Part shown: positions 14,216 to 23,853 of the stretch, one piece after another
Numbering within the stretch: the stretch's first letter is position 1
Layout: each line of letters starts with the position of its first letter
Source of the DNA: Calamus simplicifolius
Taxonomy: Eukaryota > Streptophyta > Magnoliopsida > Arecales > Arecaceae
Assembly (NCBI GenBank): GCA_900491605.1
Contig: UESW01004772.1
Coordinates: 1-64,000 of the forward strand
Direction: 5' to 3'
DNA: 64,000 nucleotides
Notes under the pieces: model-generated
Told to the model about the DNA's origin: nothing
What the model saw: only the letters and a program-made list of their open reading frames with translations
Database searches by the model: none
Position numbers and translations under genes: made by a program

Positions 14216-14610
14216 TAGGGTAATATTGAAACAATATGTGAATAAATTAAGTGTAATAGAAATGTGCATGTTAAGATGAAATGTGGTAAAATTTTAAAAG
14301 ATAAAATTAAAAATAAACATATATGAGAAATGATAGAAGTAGCTTCAATTAAAGATAAAATGAAAGAAAATGACATATACAACGAAGACCTTTAGATGCT
14401 ACAGTTAGAAAGAGTAATTTTTTAACAGGACATGGTAATAATAGAGATAGAGGTAGACATGAATTAACATGGACATAAATAATTATGAGATAACTATTCG
14501 TAATTTGAGTATCGACTTAGTCCTGAATAGAATAGAGTAGAGGAAGCAGATTCATGTAGTTGATACCATGTAGTTGAAAAAGGTTTAGATGAGTTAAGTA
14601 ATATATATTA
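14215..14610 (+). mobile_element. RTE-type LINE, 3' end fragment
   Basis: Parallels 10,190-10,575 closely: a degenerate C-terminal RTE region, then the block gaggaagcagattcatgtag and a terminal gaaaaaggtttagatgagtt. No open frame survives. Inserted in or next to paralogous segment A. Confidence 0.65.
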
Positions 14611-15632
14611 TTATTAAAATATGTAAAGCCTTCAAAAATTTCTATAATCAAAATCAATGAGCTCGAAAACTTTGTAAGTATTGAAATACACTTCCATGAG
14701 TTATTAATTGAATTGTACATATACACAATAATTTTCATGAATATCCAAGAATTTTAATAATACAATTATATAATAGATTAGCAATCTAACCATAAACAAT
14801 TAAAAGGCTACAAAATTTTATTTAATTCTAATTTAACCATTTTCATAATCTATAATATAATATCTATTTTGATTTCCTAGCTTCGGTCATGCCTACCTTG
14901 TGACTAGGCTACCATATTCCAACCCATAACAAGGCAATAATTTCATGTCACATTATAGTCAGTAACAACGTAACGTCTCGTGTCATGTTTTCAGCTTATG
15001 ATGATGGGGTTTTTAATGAGGTTAGTTATCAATAGATATGCATATGTTATCAGCAACTTAGCATAATCAAATCAGTCAATAATTACATAAAAATAGAATT
15101 CATAACATAATTAAAATATCAATTTTAGACTAAAAACTTCGTGCCAATTTAAACAATAATTTCTATTATAACTATTACAATACCTAATTTATGTGAATCA
15201 TAATTATGCATATAATTTATTATATCTTTCAAATCAAATTTCGGGGAGTAGATAATGATACTTATTTATTTGGGCTAATTGAACATGGTAAAATTTTCCT
15301 GACATCTTAAAACTCAATCTCAATTATGACAGCACGTAATAGAAAGGTTTCTGACTTAAATTTCTGCTCCTATCTCGAATAAAATTTTTCTACATAACAG
15401 AAGGGAAGGTTGGGGTGAGGGAGAAGGGGAAAGAATGAGAGGGTTGGCAAAGAGAGCAAGGTAATTAACGAATGACCGGCTTAGTAACTGGGCAGTGACA
15501 GGCACCACTAGACCGACCGAATTCCAGTTGGACTCACAGCTAATCCCCATATGGAGGTGAAGAGAATATTTAGGGAAGGAGAGAGTGCACCTTGCCACTT
15601 TTCAGAATGTCATGATTCTATGTACAGAAAAA
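14611..15632. other. AT-rich intergenic DNA, nothing recognised
   Basis: Contains only short chance ORFs on both strands (for example 15,356-15,598 minus). None has a recognisable motif or context. I see no gene or clear repeat here. Confidence 0.5.
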
Positions 15633-16919
15633 AGAAACAAGATTCATGAATCTCTGATTTAATTTCAAAATCAGTAAATTTTATTAACGGACACCTTCAA
15701 GATTTTGAAGTGACTGATCATAACACATCAAAATTTGACTAGGACAAGTTGATAGGATTGTTTGTGTTACTAAATTTCAAAATTTCTTACAATTTGCACA
15801 TTTAGGAGACAAACTTGAACCTTGCAATAATTGTGCTGGAGATGGAAACGTGAAAGAATGGTAGGACTTTATGCATGATTTGCCACTTTAATTGTCTACA
15901 TACGTTGCAATAATTCCATTGCTAGCATATGGAAACGCCAAAGAATTGTCGAATTTCTCTCTCCAAAGAGCAGACGTCGCATCTGCTGTTGCTAAAAGCG
16001 ATGCATGTTTCTGAAGAATATAAGTTTTAGATCACATCCACAATGAAAAATATAAAGCGGATGCAATGGTTACCTATTTAACAGGAGAGCTTGGATTTAG
16101 GTCACATAAATATATATCAAGGTAAAAAAAGGAAAAAAACAGAACTGCTACCTAGGTGTTAAATATATTTTTTACAAGTCATGATAATGCATTCATGCAT
16201 GAATCCATGTCGAAAGGCTTGCTTATATGTTCTATATTGTAAACAAGAGTTCACGTGCGAACGAATTATCATGTTTGATGCAGATCATTATGCATTATTG
16301 ATGAAATCATTCTGCACCAAAGCTAGTGTACAAAGACTTTTTTAAGCTTCATAATATGAATGTAAGGTACGATCAACTAAATAATAGGAAGGATCTGGCA
16401 AGTAGAGACGACTTGTCGCACATAAGGCAAAAAGAAAATGGAAGTTTGCGGAGGACTCATGAGGAAGAGCATCTCCATGCATGGCAAAAGATAAATAATT
16501 AATATTTTATTCCAACTCAGGTGGGTTTGCACCTCCATCTATGCCAAGAGATGACTGTGGGTGGGATTACTTCTCCTCGTGGGAAGAGGAAGAAAGAAAC
16601 GAAGTAGTGCGACCCCTCAAATCACGATGCATATTATATAGTTTTGCTTCACTAGATTCTATCCGATGGTAATGGTAAACTAGTTGTCTTTATTTGTTAG
16701 CTAAGACAAGTTGATAAAATTGTTTCTGTTACCAAATTGCAATTTGCACATTTAGGACAAAACCGAACTACATAAATCTTAAAGAAAGTATTATGATCCA
16801 ACTTCTATCATAAAAAACGTGAAAGAATAGTACAATGCTATGTATGATTTATCACTTTATTCGTCATCCTACCTGTAATAATTATAATTCTCTAGGAGAT
16901 GGAAACGTGAAAGAATTGT

Positions 16920-16956
<37 letters not shown>

Positions 16957-17505
16957 AAGAGAAAACGTCACATATGCTGTTGATGAAAAGCGACGCATGC
17001 TTAGCTGCTGTTGTTTATTTGGCTGTCGTGTTTATTTGGTGCAATATTGTTAGTGAAGAATCTAAGTTTTAGATCACATCCACAATGAAAAATACAAAGC
17101 GGATGCAAAGGTTACCTGTTTAACAGGAGAGCTTCAAATTAAATCACATATATTTGTCCAGTAAAAAAAAAAAAGGTTTGGATTGATTAAAAAAAATTAA
17201 AACTTGGTTAGGACAAGGTGGTAAATTTTTAAAAACTTAAAAATAACCACGGTGAATCTTAGAAGAATCTAGAAAAACGTAACAGAATGTGGATACTTTT
17301 GTATGATTTATTTATTTATTTATTTTCATCTCTATGTACCCAGCAATAGATTCTGTAGGCTATGGATGCAGCATGCAGTCGAATTTTTTTTCCCCATTCT
17401 TTCGGGATGGTGACTTGAAATATGTTTTATCTGTTTTCTTAGCTTAAAATGAGACGTGGCATTTGTGACAGCTTTTATTTGGCCTTTAGACCTCCTAATC
17501 ATCCT
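15633..17505 (+). repeat. Segmental duplication, copy 1 (two internal sub-copies)
   Basis: This 1.9-kb block is paralogous to a block now stretched from 21,740 to about 42,350 by later insertions. Sub-copy 1a (15,633-16,130) matches 21,740-22,520. Sub-copy 1b (16,670-17,230) matches 39,560-42,080. The linker 16,380-16,680 (catctccatgcatggc, then a tcctcgtgggaagagg block) matches 38,455-38,560 and 39,380-39,540. Shared landmarks include gatcacatccacaatgaa and caggagagcttgga in all four sub-copies. No intact gene is visible; the linker has a promoter-like TATA stretch (atatagttttgcttcac), so it may be an old duplicated gene 5' region. Confidence 0.75.
16924..16955. repeat. (CT)n microsatellite
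   Basis: About 16 CT dinucleotides within sub-copy 1b. The paralogous place near 39,790 has only a short version, so expansion happened after duplication. Confidence 0.9.
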
Positions 17506-17539
17506 TTCTTCAAAAAAACTCCTTGTGCACCAGCACTAT

Positions 17540-18160
17540 CTCACCCCCGAGATCCCCATCGATCTCGGGGTGGGATCACCATATTTCGACCCCGAGACCT
17601 CCTTCCGGTCTCGGGGTGCACCAGCATTATCTCACCCCGAGACCCCCACCAGTCTCGGAGCGGGATCACCATCTTTCGACCCCGAGACCCCCTTCCGGTC
17701 TTGGGGTGCACCAGCATTGTGTCACCCCCGAGACCCCCACCGGTCTCGGGGTGAGACCACCATATCTCGACCCCGAGACCCCCTTCCGGTCTCGGGGTGC
17801 ACCAGCATTATCTCACCCCTGAGACCCCCACCGGTCTCGGGGTGGGATCACCATATTTCGACCCCGAGACCCCCTTCCGGTCTCGGGGTGCACCAGCGTT
17901 ATCTCATCCCCGAGACCCCCACCGGTCTTGGGGTGGGATCACCATCTTTCGACCCCGAGACCCCCTTCCGGTCTCGGGATGCACCAGCATTATCTCACCC
18001 CCGAGAGCCCCACCGATCTCGGGGTGAGACCACCATATCTTGACCCCGAGACCCCCTTCCGGTCTCGGGGTGCACCGGCATTATCTCACCCCCGAGACCC
18101 CCACCGGTCTCGGGGTGAGATCATTATCTCTCGACCCCAAAACCCCTACGGTCTCGGGGT
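17540..18160. repeat. 91-bp tandem repeat, each unit with two 10-bp-stem hairpins
   Basis: The landmark ccttccggtc recurs at 17,601, 17,691, 17,782, 17,873, 17,964 and 18,055, a period of 90-91 bp. Each unit holds two inverted repeats of the form CCCCGAGACC ... GGTCTCGGGG with 6-7-base loops, so the array is a string of more than ten GC-rich hairpins. ORFs across it (up to 195 codons) arise only from the repeat. Confidence 0.92.
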
Positions 18161-18534
18161 GCGCGAGCGTCATCAGCAATAAGCACACGGACTCCGGGCC
18201 ACCAGGCGCACCCACGTGACTCTCCGTGCTCCACGTGATTCTCCGTGCTCCACGGGACTCTCCGTGCGCCCATGGCTGCTTGCGGCCATGCCTCATAACA
18301 GCGTATGGTGCACTGCATGTTCCTGTGCGTGACTGTGCCCCGTTACGGAGTATGACTCGCTACCACTTGCAACTTGTGCACGGTCATGTCAAGCAACGGC
18401 GCGCACTGAATACAACCGCGGCTGCTAGACACGTGTAACATCATATTGACAGGTATCGCGGGATGCCTCCGGCGTGCATGACGATGGTACGATGGCAATC
18501 TTTCCGAAACAGTAAGATGGGATATTCGGACAGG

Positions 18535-18543
18535 TATAAAAAC
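18535..18543 (+). promoter_or_regulatory. TATA box of the LTR remnant
   Basis: caggTATAAAAAC in a GC-rich context, about 375 bp downstream of the hairpin array and about 300 bp downstream of two CACGTG boxes. Position and neighbourhood fit an LTR core promoter; not proven. Confidence 0.5.
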
Positions 18544-18790
18544 ATGCGCCCGCACTGTAAGTGGGATCCAAACTCTGGTTTTCAAGCTTTCTTCCTCCTA
18601 GCAAAACCCTAACTGTCTCAGCTCCTTTCCGCTGAGCGGTTCTTGTCTGAGCCCAAGTAATTGACTTGAGCGTCGAAGGGTCCCCACCGGAACAACTGGT
18701 CTCCGGGGACTTTTTTTGCAGGGGTCCGGAGAGAAGGACGTCCATCTTCTCCGACGTTTAAAGAAGGTGACTTGGCGCCATCAATTTGGA

Positions 18791-20520
18791 TTTAGCTTCT
18801 TAAGGCTTGTGATACCATGATCCTTTCCCCAGGAGATATGCATGGTTTATGTTTGCGACCCATACTGCAGGAATTATATGCAATTTTTATGTTATGGCCT
18901 GCGATAGGGTTTATATGTGATTGTGGTTGAATTGACTAATGAATTACTGTCAGATATTTATAAATTAAATTTAGAGTTCTGTTAAAACAAAATAATTCCT
19001 TGTTTATTATTGTAAGATTAAAAGATGTTTTCTTTTAAGCATGTAAAATGCTGATTTCAGAAAGTATGTGAAATCATAAGTATATACCAAATATTTATAA
19101 TTATTTTTTAATACATTATTATTGTATTAAATATGGATTTTTAAATGACTATATTTTAGATTTTTATCAACAATATGCCTTCCTTGTTTGAAGTGATTGA
19201 TTAGGACATTTGCAAACTTGACTAGCATTATTGATCTACTTTCTGGTGCCACCTAGGAGAAGTCTTTCACTACGAGAAATCAATCTTTCATCAAGGGACA
19301 TCATCAAGGAATATGTTCCTCAGAAAATTATCAAGTGATTAAAAAGTAATTTTCAAGGGATTTTAAATTACATTCAAAATCTAGTTTAAAATTTCTAAGG
19401 GATTTGCTAGGGATATATTTTCTTGATAAATTCCTTGAAAATCTCTTGGTAATTTGCAAGGGATCAATGAGTGGTTAATTAAATAATTTTAGCAAGAAAT
19501 TTGTAAGAAAAGTTCGATCCCTTAGAGATTTACTAAGGTATAAATCCCTTGGTGCTGGTAAGATATTTTTAAAAATAAAAAATGATATCAAAAAAAATTT
19601 TTCTTAGAAATTTCTTAGTGATTTTAAAATCTTATACCAAGCATATGTCATTTACAGATTCTCTCACTAGCATAAAAATAAAGATCACAGGTAAAATTAT
19701 TATTATGTACTAATTTTTAATACCATTAATTAAACAAAAAATGCCTTCATCCATCCCTCTCTCTAACTCGTTCAAATCTTATCAAAACATCACTCTTTCT
19801 CTAACTAAAAATAAACTATTCCACCTCTCCCTTCACTCCACACCACCTCCCCATCCTTCCAATGAACGAGCAGAGATAAGCAACTCATAAATGACTTACC
19901 TCGCATAGATGAGCTCCATCAAACTAGTACATAGCATATCATATGCTATTATTGAACCAATAAATAGCACTATTCAATTAGCCATTAAAAGTGAACCACA
20001 GAAAACCATTTAACAAGCACAGAGCTCGCCACAAGCTTGGAACTTGCCTCTCAAATGCCTCCCAATTATATATATATATAATAAATAATTAGAGAATGAA
20101 AGGATTAGAGCTCTAAATCTTTGGATGGCCTAACAACTATCCTGATATGGCGAATCTCACACTTGGACCTAGGGTTGCAAGTGTGTAGGGTCAGACCGGG
20201 TTATGCTTGATCCCAACTTGACCTGGTTCCTTGATCGAGTGTTGATATTGAATCCAAACCCAATCTAATAAAAAATCGGATCGGATTCATGATCAAATTT
20301 AATGACCCAATGGGCCATTCAGGTTAGGTCAAGTCCATGTATAACCTAGTCCCAATCCATAAAATATGGATCCGGTTCGAATCCAATTCGGATTGAGTTG
20401 AGTCATGGGTTGTAGCCATGGAATCAATCCTATTCTATGTCTCTTATTAAATTAAATTCATCTCATATTCAAGACTTCTTTTCTTTAAAAGTAAATTTTA
20501 TTTATTTATTTTATAAATCA
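18791..20520. other. AT-rich intergenic DNA; possible small CACTA-type element
   Basis: No gene seen. At 19,269 a cactacgagaaat sequence resembles a CACTA-superfamily terminus, and atttcttagtg ends near 19,622 as an imperfect inverted partner. I could not find a clean 3-bp target duplication, so a non-autonomous CACTA of ~350 bp is only a possibility. 20,160-20,430 looks like an old dispersed repeat. Confidence 0.35.
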
Positions 20521-20534
20521 TTAAACCTTTATAT

Positions 20535-20840
20535 CCTACATGATATAGCAGATATCCTGCTCATTATTGATATAGTCGGCGTACCATGCAGCCATGTCCT
20601 CCTTGGTGGTGGTCCTGCGATCATGGCTAGAGGGCTTGCCACTGCAAAGTCAGCATACTTCTTGCATTACTCAAGGATTTTGGCAAGGACCTTACCGGTG
20701 ATGTTTAAGAGGGGGATCCCACTCTCTCGGAGCATCCATCCTTGATTATATTTTTGATTATTACCGACTGCTTCGCCGTCGCCTTCAAACCACTGCTGCT
20801 ACAGATTTTAATCCCTTTATAATCAATGACTCTGCTTCCC
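20535..20840 (-). pseudogene. SKP1-like (ASK family) pseudogene
   Basis: On the minus strand three adjoining frames read as a SKP1 protein, the adaptor linking F-box proteins to cullin-1 in SCF ubiquitin ligases. The pieces are KGIKICSSSGLKATAKQSVI with IKNIIKDGCSE, then ESGIPLLNITGKVLAKILE, then CKKYADFAVA and TKEDMAAWYADYINNEQDI. These match the BTB/POZ-like fold block (IPLPNVTGKILxKVIEYCKKH) and the start of the C-terminal Skp1 helix (DLKAWDAxF). The lesions are a frameshift at the CSE/ESG join, TAA where the Tyr of EYCKK is expected, and a second frameshift before TKED. The F-box-binding C-terminus is missing. It has no intron, so it may be a retrocopy or a copy of an intronless ASK gene. 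It is not expected to be functional. Confidence 0.7.
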
Positions 20841-20921
20841 CATAGATCACCAAAAAATAGAATCAAACAAAACAAAAAGTAAAAAAATATGCGAAGGGCT
20901 AGGACATCCCTATTAAGAGAT

Positions 20922-21861
20922 GCATTTGTAGTGTAGAAAGACTTTCTTGTGCCACCAGTTCCAAAGTCTTTTACCATTTGCATGTGTAGGACCCACTTGA
21001 GGTACCACATGCCCTTAGCAAATTCAGCATGTTCCTTGAATAGACAGCAGATTAATGGATGGTCCTACTACCTTTGGCATCTTTGGTTGATTTAAGATGA
21101 TGGGAAAGAGAAACAAAGTTCATGAATCTCTGATTTGATTTCAAAATCAGTTAATTTATTAACGGACACCTCCAAAATTTTGAAATGATTGATTAGAAAG
21201 CATCAAAATTTGACACAAGTTGCTAGAATTGGCATTTGCAGTGTAGAAAGACTTTCTTGTGCCACTTAGTTCCAAAGTCTTTTACCATTTGCATGTGTAG
21301 GACCCACTTGAGGTACCACATGCCCTTAGCAAATTCAGCATGTTCCTTGAATAGACGGCAGATTAATGGATGGTCCTAGTAGCTTTGGCATCTTTTGTTG
21401 ATTTAAGATGATGGGAAAGAGAAACAAAGTTCATGAATCTCTTATTTGATTTGAAAATCAGTTAATTTTATTAACGGACACCTCCAAAATTTTGAAGTGA
21501 CTGATTAGAAAGCATCAAAATTTGACTAGGACAAGTTGCTAGAATTGGCATTTGCAGTGTAGAAAGACTTTCTTGTGCCATCCAGTTCCAAAGTCTTTTA
21601 CCATTTGCATGGGTAGGACCCACATGAGGTACCACATGCCCTTAGCAAATTCAGCATGTTCCTTGAATAGACGGCAGATTAATGGATGGTCCTACTAGCT
21701 TTGGCATCTTTTGTTGATTTAAGATGATGGGAAAGAGAAACAAAGTTCATGAATCTCTGATTTGTTTTCAAAATCAGTTAATTTTATTAACGGACGCCTC
21801 CAAAATTTTGAAGTGACTGATTAGAAAGCATCAAAATTTGATTAGGATAAGTTGCTAGAAT
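20922..21861. repeat. Three tandem copies of a ~315-bp unit
   Basis: The landmark gcatttg(t/c)agtgtagaaag begins at 20,922, 21,232 and 21,548, with near-identical sequence between. The last ~170 bp of each unit (catgaatctct ... ttattaacggac ... ctagaattg) is the start of segmental-duplication sub-copy 2a, so the triplication took in part of that segment. On the minus strand each unit carries an open ~45-codon stretch (includes EHAEFAKGMWYLKWVLHMQM) that I do not recognise. Confidence 0.9.
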
Positions 21862-22611
21862 TGTTTGTGTTACTAAATTACAAAATATCTTGCAATTTAT
21901 ACATCTAAGATGGACATGAACCATATAAATCTTAAAGAAATGCTTATGATCCAACTTGTGCCATGGGAAACGTGAAAGTATGGTAGAACCTTATGCCTGC
22001 ATTCTTAACCCTCTATCTCAATTCAACTAAATTCATCAAGCCCTTTTTTTTTTTTTTCAACTATATAAGATTGATTATGAATCTATTTTTTTTTAATTTA
22101 TTCTATTCAAAACTAAATCGATATTTAAATTATAAATAAGTATATTTTAACCTTCAACCTTTCTTGTAATACTTGTACTAGACATGAACGTGTGAAAGAA
22201 TGGTTGGACTCTATGCATGATTTGTCACTTTAATCGCAGGACCTTATGCATGATTTATCACTTTAAATGTCTACGCACCTACCTTGCAATAATTCTATAG
22301 CATATGGAAACGTGAAAGAATTGTGCTGTTGATAAAAGCGATATGCATGTTTCGGTACCAATGTTTATTTGGCTTGGCGTGTTTATTTGATGCAATAACA
22401 TTGTCAGCGAAGACTCTAAGTTTTAGATCACATCCACAATGAAAAATACAAAGGAGATGCAAAGGTTACTGTTTAACAGGAGAGCTTGGAATTAGGCCAT
22501 ATATATATATCCGGTTAGAAAAAAAAGGTTTGAATTGATTAAGACAAGTTAAAACTTGATTAGGACAAAGCTCCAATTAATTTAAAATCAAGATATTATT
22601 ATTATTATTAT
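21740..22611 (+). repeat. Segmental duplication copy 2, left part (sub-copy 2a)
   Basis: Matches 15,633-16,130 and, at gatcacatccacaatgaa, 17,070 and 41,920. It is interrupted by an RTE relic (22,005-22,170) and cut at 22,611 by the Tat element. The remainder resumes at 38,069, where the tgttaaatatat block matches 16,150. Confidence 0.7.
22005..22170 (-). mobile_element. RTE LINE 3'-end relic
   Basis: The minus-strand orientation of the family tail is recognisable: tcaattcaactaaattcatc, then tttttcaactatat, and ttctattcaaaactaaatc. These correspond to the tail preserved at 60,125-60,230. Very decayed, and absent from the paralogous copy at 15,830. Confidence 0.5.
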
Positions 22612-22942
22612 TGTTGCCGCCGGATCCGTCCTCCGACTCGGGCGCGGTCGATCTCCAGGAAGAGGGGGGCGGACCTGCACAAGAAGTCCACATGCGGGGA
22701 CGCTGGGGGTGGTCCTCCGCGGAAGACCCTCCGACGCTCAAGTCAGTGGAGAAGAAATCGGCGATCAACCAGACAGTGGGGAGGTGGATCTCTCCGGGAG
22801 GCCTCTCCGGGGCGGCCAATCGGAAGCTCCAGAGGGCAGGAGCGCCGACGAGCTGCCGGAGAGAGCAGTGTGGGTGCCCGTGTAAGAGGCGCGTGCCCGT
22901 GCGCAAGGAGATGTGCGTACCTAAGGGAATCTGGAGTGTCCC

Positions 22943-22949
22943 ATTTATA
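22943..22949 (-). promoter_or_regulatory. LTR TATA box (left LTR)
   Basis: Reads CTATAAATGG on the minus strand, conserved with the right LTR. It lies about 300 bp downstream (minus direction) of the LTR hairpin array. In this 3' LTR it would read out into flanking DNA. Confidence 0.5.
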
Positions 22950-23250
22950 GACTGTCATCCGGACCTTGAGCATCTTCTGGAAGGTTCAGAGGTTGTTACG
23001 ATATGGAGGCGGACAGAATCAGGCCGTTGTGGGGCCGTTAGAATCCATATCCCGTTTGTTGAGGGATCGACGGCTGGGAGAGCTCCTTGATGTCTCGAGA
23101 TCGGGTTGAGTAGGCTTGGGGCGGTTATGATAGGTTTTAGGCCACGTCGCGACATGATTCCTTGTCTAGGATGCCGTTCTGGTAGGCCTGGGCTCTCCCG
23201 CGTCAGGTTCCGCGGAGGTAGGTGTTAGGTTGTGGATCGCTCGATGAACC

Positions 23251-23365
23251 CGAGCTATGGAAGCTCGGAAGGGCCGAGCTATGGAAGCCCGGAAGGGCCG
23301 AGCTACGGAAGCCCGGAAGGGCCGAGCTACGGAAGCCCAGAAGGGTCGAGCTATGGAAGCCCGGA
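23251..23365. repeat. 24-bp tandem repeat in left LTR
   Basis: About 4.5 copies of a 24-bp unit (ggaagcccggaagggccgag plus cta(c/t)). The first unit forms a perfect GCTCGG/CCGAGC hairpin with a five-base loop; the others are close. The right LTR carries the same array with an extra copy. Confidence 0.9.
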
Positions 23366-23439
23366 GGAGACGAAGGGAGGAGGTTAGCCTTAGCCGCCTC
23401 GCACGGATATTAATGTAATGACGATTTTAACCTCCAACA

Positions 23440-23457
23440 CATGCCCTCCACTCCCTA
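23440..23457 (-). promoter_or_regulatory. Polypurine tract of the Tat element
   Basis: Minus strand reads CTAGGGAGTGGAGGGCATG directly before the LTR start TGTTGG. This purine-rich stretch is in the right place to prime plus-strand DNA synthesis. Confidence 0.6.
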
Positions 23458-23739
23458 GTTCGAAGCGTAGGTTCGGGCGTAGGGAGTACAAGTTCAAATG
23501 GCGCGTCCTGGATGGGACATTTTGGTTTAGACAGCTCGTGCAATGATGCCCTAATTAATGCGACAGGGCCATTTTGCCTTCGGGGCTAAGGCTCCTCCAC
23601 GAGCGACGGTTGGGATTGCGCCACGCTACGAATCCCGATCGATTGGGCGCTTGTCGAGGCGATTCCGGACGCCTGGGATGAGACGCCCCGCCCCCTCAGG
23701 GCGTTTCCTTGGCGGGGAAGCGAAGTGACAGCCGCATTG

Positions 23740-23750
23740 TATATATATAT
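23740..23750 (+). promoter_or_regulatory. Antisense promoter A (TATA)
   Basis: gTATATATATAT, about 375 bp after the left-LTR hairpin array and about 105 bp before the first ATG (23,854) of the antisense ORF. A CT-rich leader follows. This is the expected geometry for a promoter of the spliced antisense gene. Confidence 0.5.
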
Positions 23751-23853
23751 GTGCGCATGCTCTCGGCGTCCTCTCATCTTGCTTTCAAAAGAGTTCAGGC
23801 CTTTCACCTTCTTCAACGCTCATCGTTTTCGCTTGGTACTTCTTTCAATCGAG

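Larger units (their letters stand above)
17511..18790 (+). mobile_element. LTR/promoter remnant (gypsy-like, solo or truncated)
   Basis: The segmental duplication is interrupted abruptly after atcctttctt (17,510), where the paralogous copy continues differently. What follows is organised like a plant gypsy LTR. A 91-bp hairpin array comes first, then G-box motifs CACGTG at 18,213 and 18,232, then a TATA box (tataaaaac, 18,535). A transcribed-leader-like tract follows, and then a primer-binding-site-like cttggcgcca near 18,772. No gag-pol follows, so this is a solo LTR with a bit of leader or a heavily deleted element. Its ends and target duplication could not be fixed. Confidence 0.5.
22612..23439 (-). 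repeat. Tat element 3' LTR (left)
   Basis: 828 bp, paired with 37,221-38,068. On the minus strand it starts TGTTGG and ends CAACA. It contains a TATAAAT box (complement of 22,943-22,949) and a short hairpin array at 23,251-23,365 with about one unit fewer than the other LTR. ORFs across it are not genes. Confidence 0.93.

Noticed and set aside
15356..15598. 80-codon minus-strand ORF as a small gene
   Set aside because: No motif, poor composition, no promoter or conservation clue; its paralogous surroundings are non-coding.
17456..18043. 195-codon plus-strand ORF and overlapping ORFs
   Set aside because: Produced by the 91-bp hairpin repeat; the peptides are repeat translations in all frames.
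19269..19622. Complete non-autonomous CACTA element
   Set aside because: The ends are suggestive, but the inverted partner is imperfect and no 3-bp target duplication is visible; left as a possibility only.
22611..23090. 159-codon plus-strand ORF (and copy at 37,223-37,718)
   Set aside because: Inside the Tat LTRs and antisense to their transcription; frame differs between the two LTR copies.
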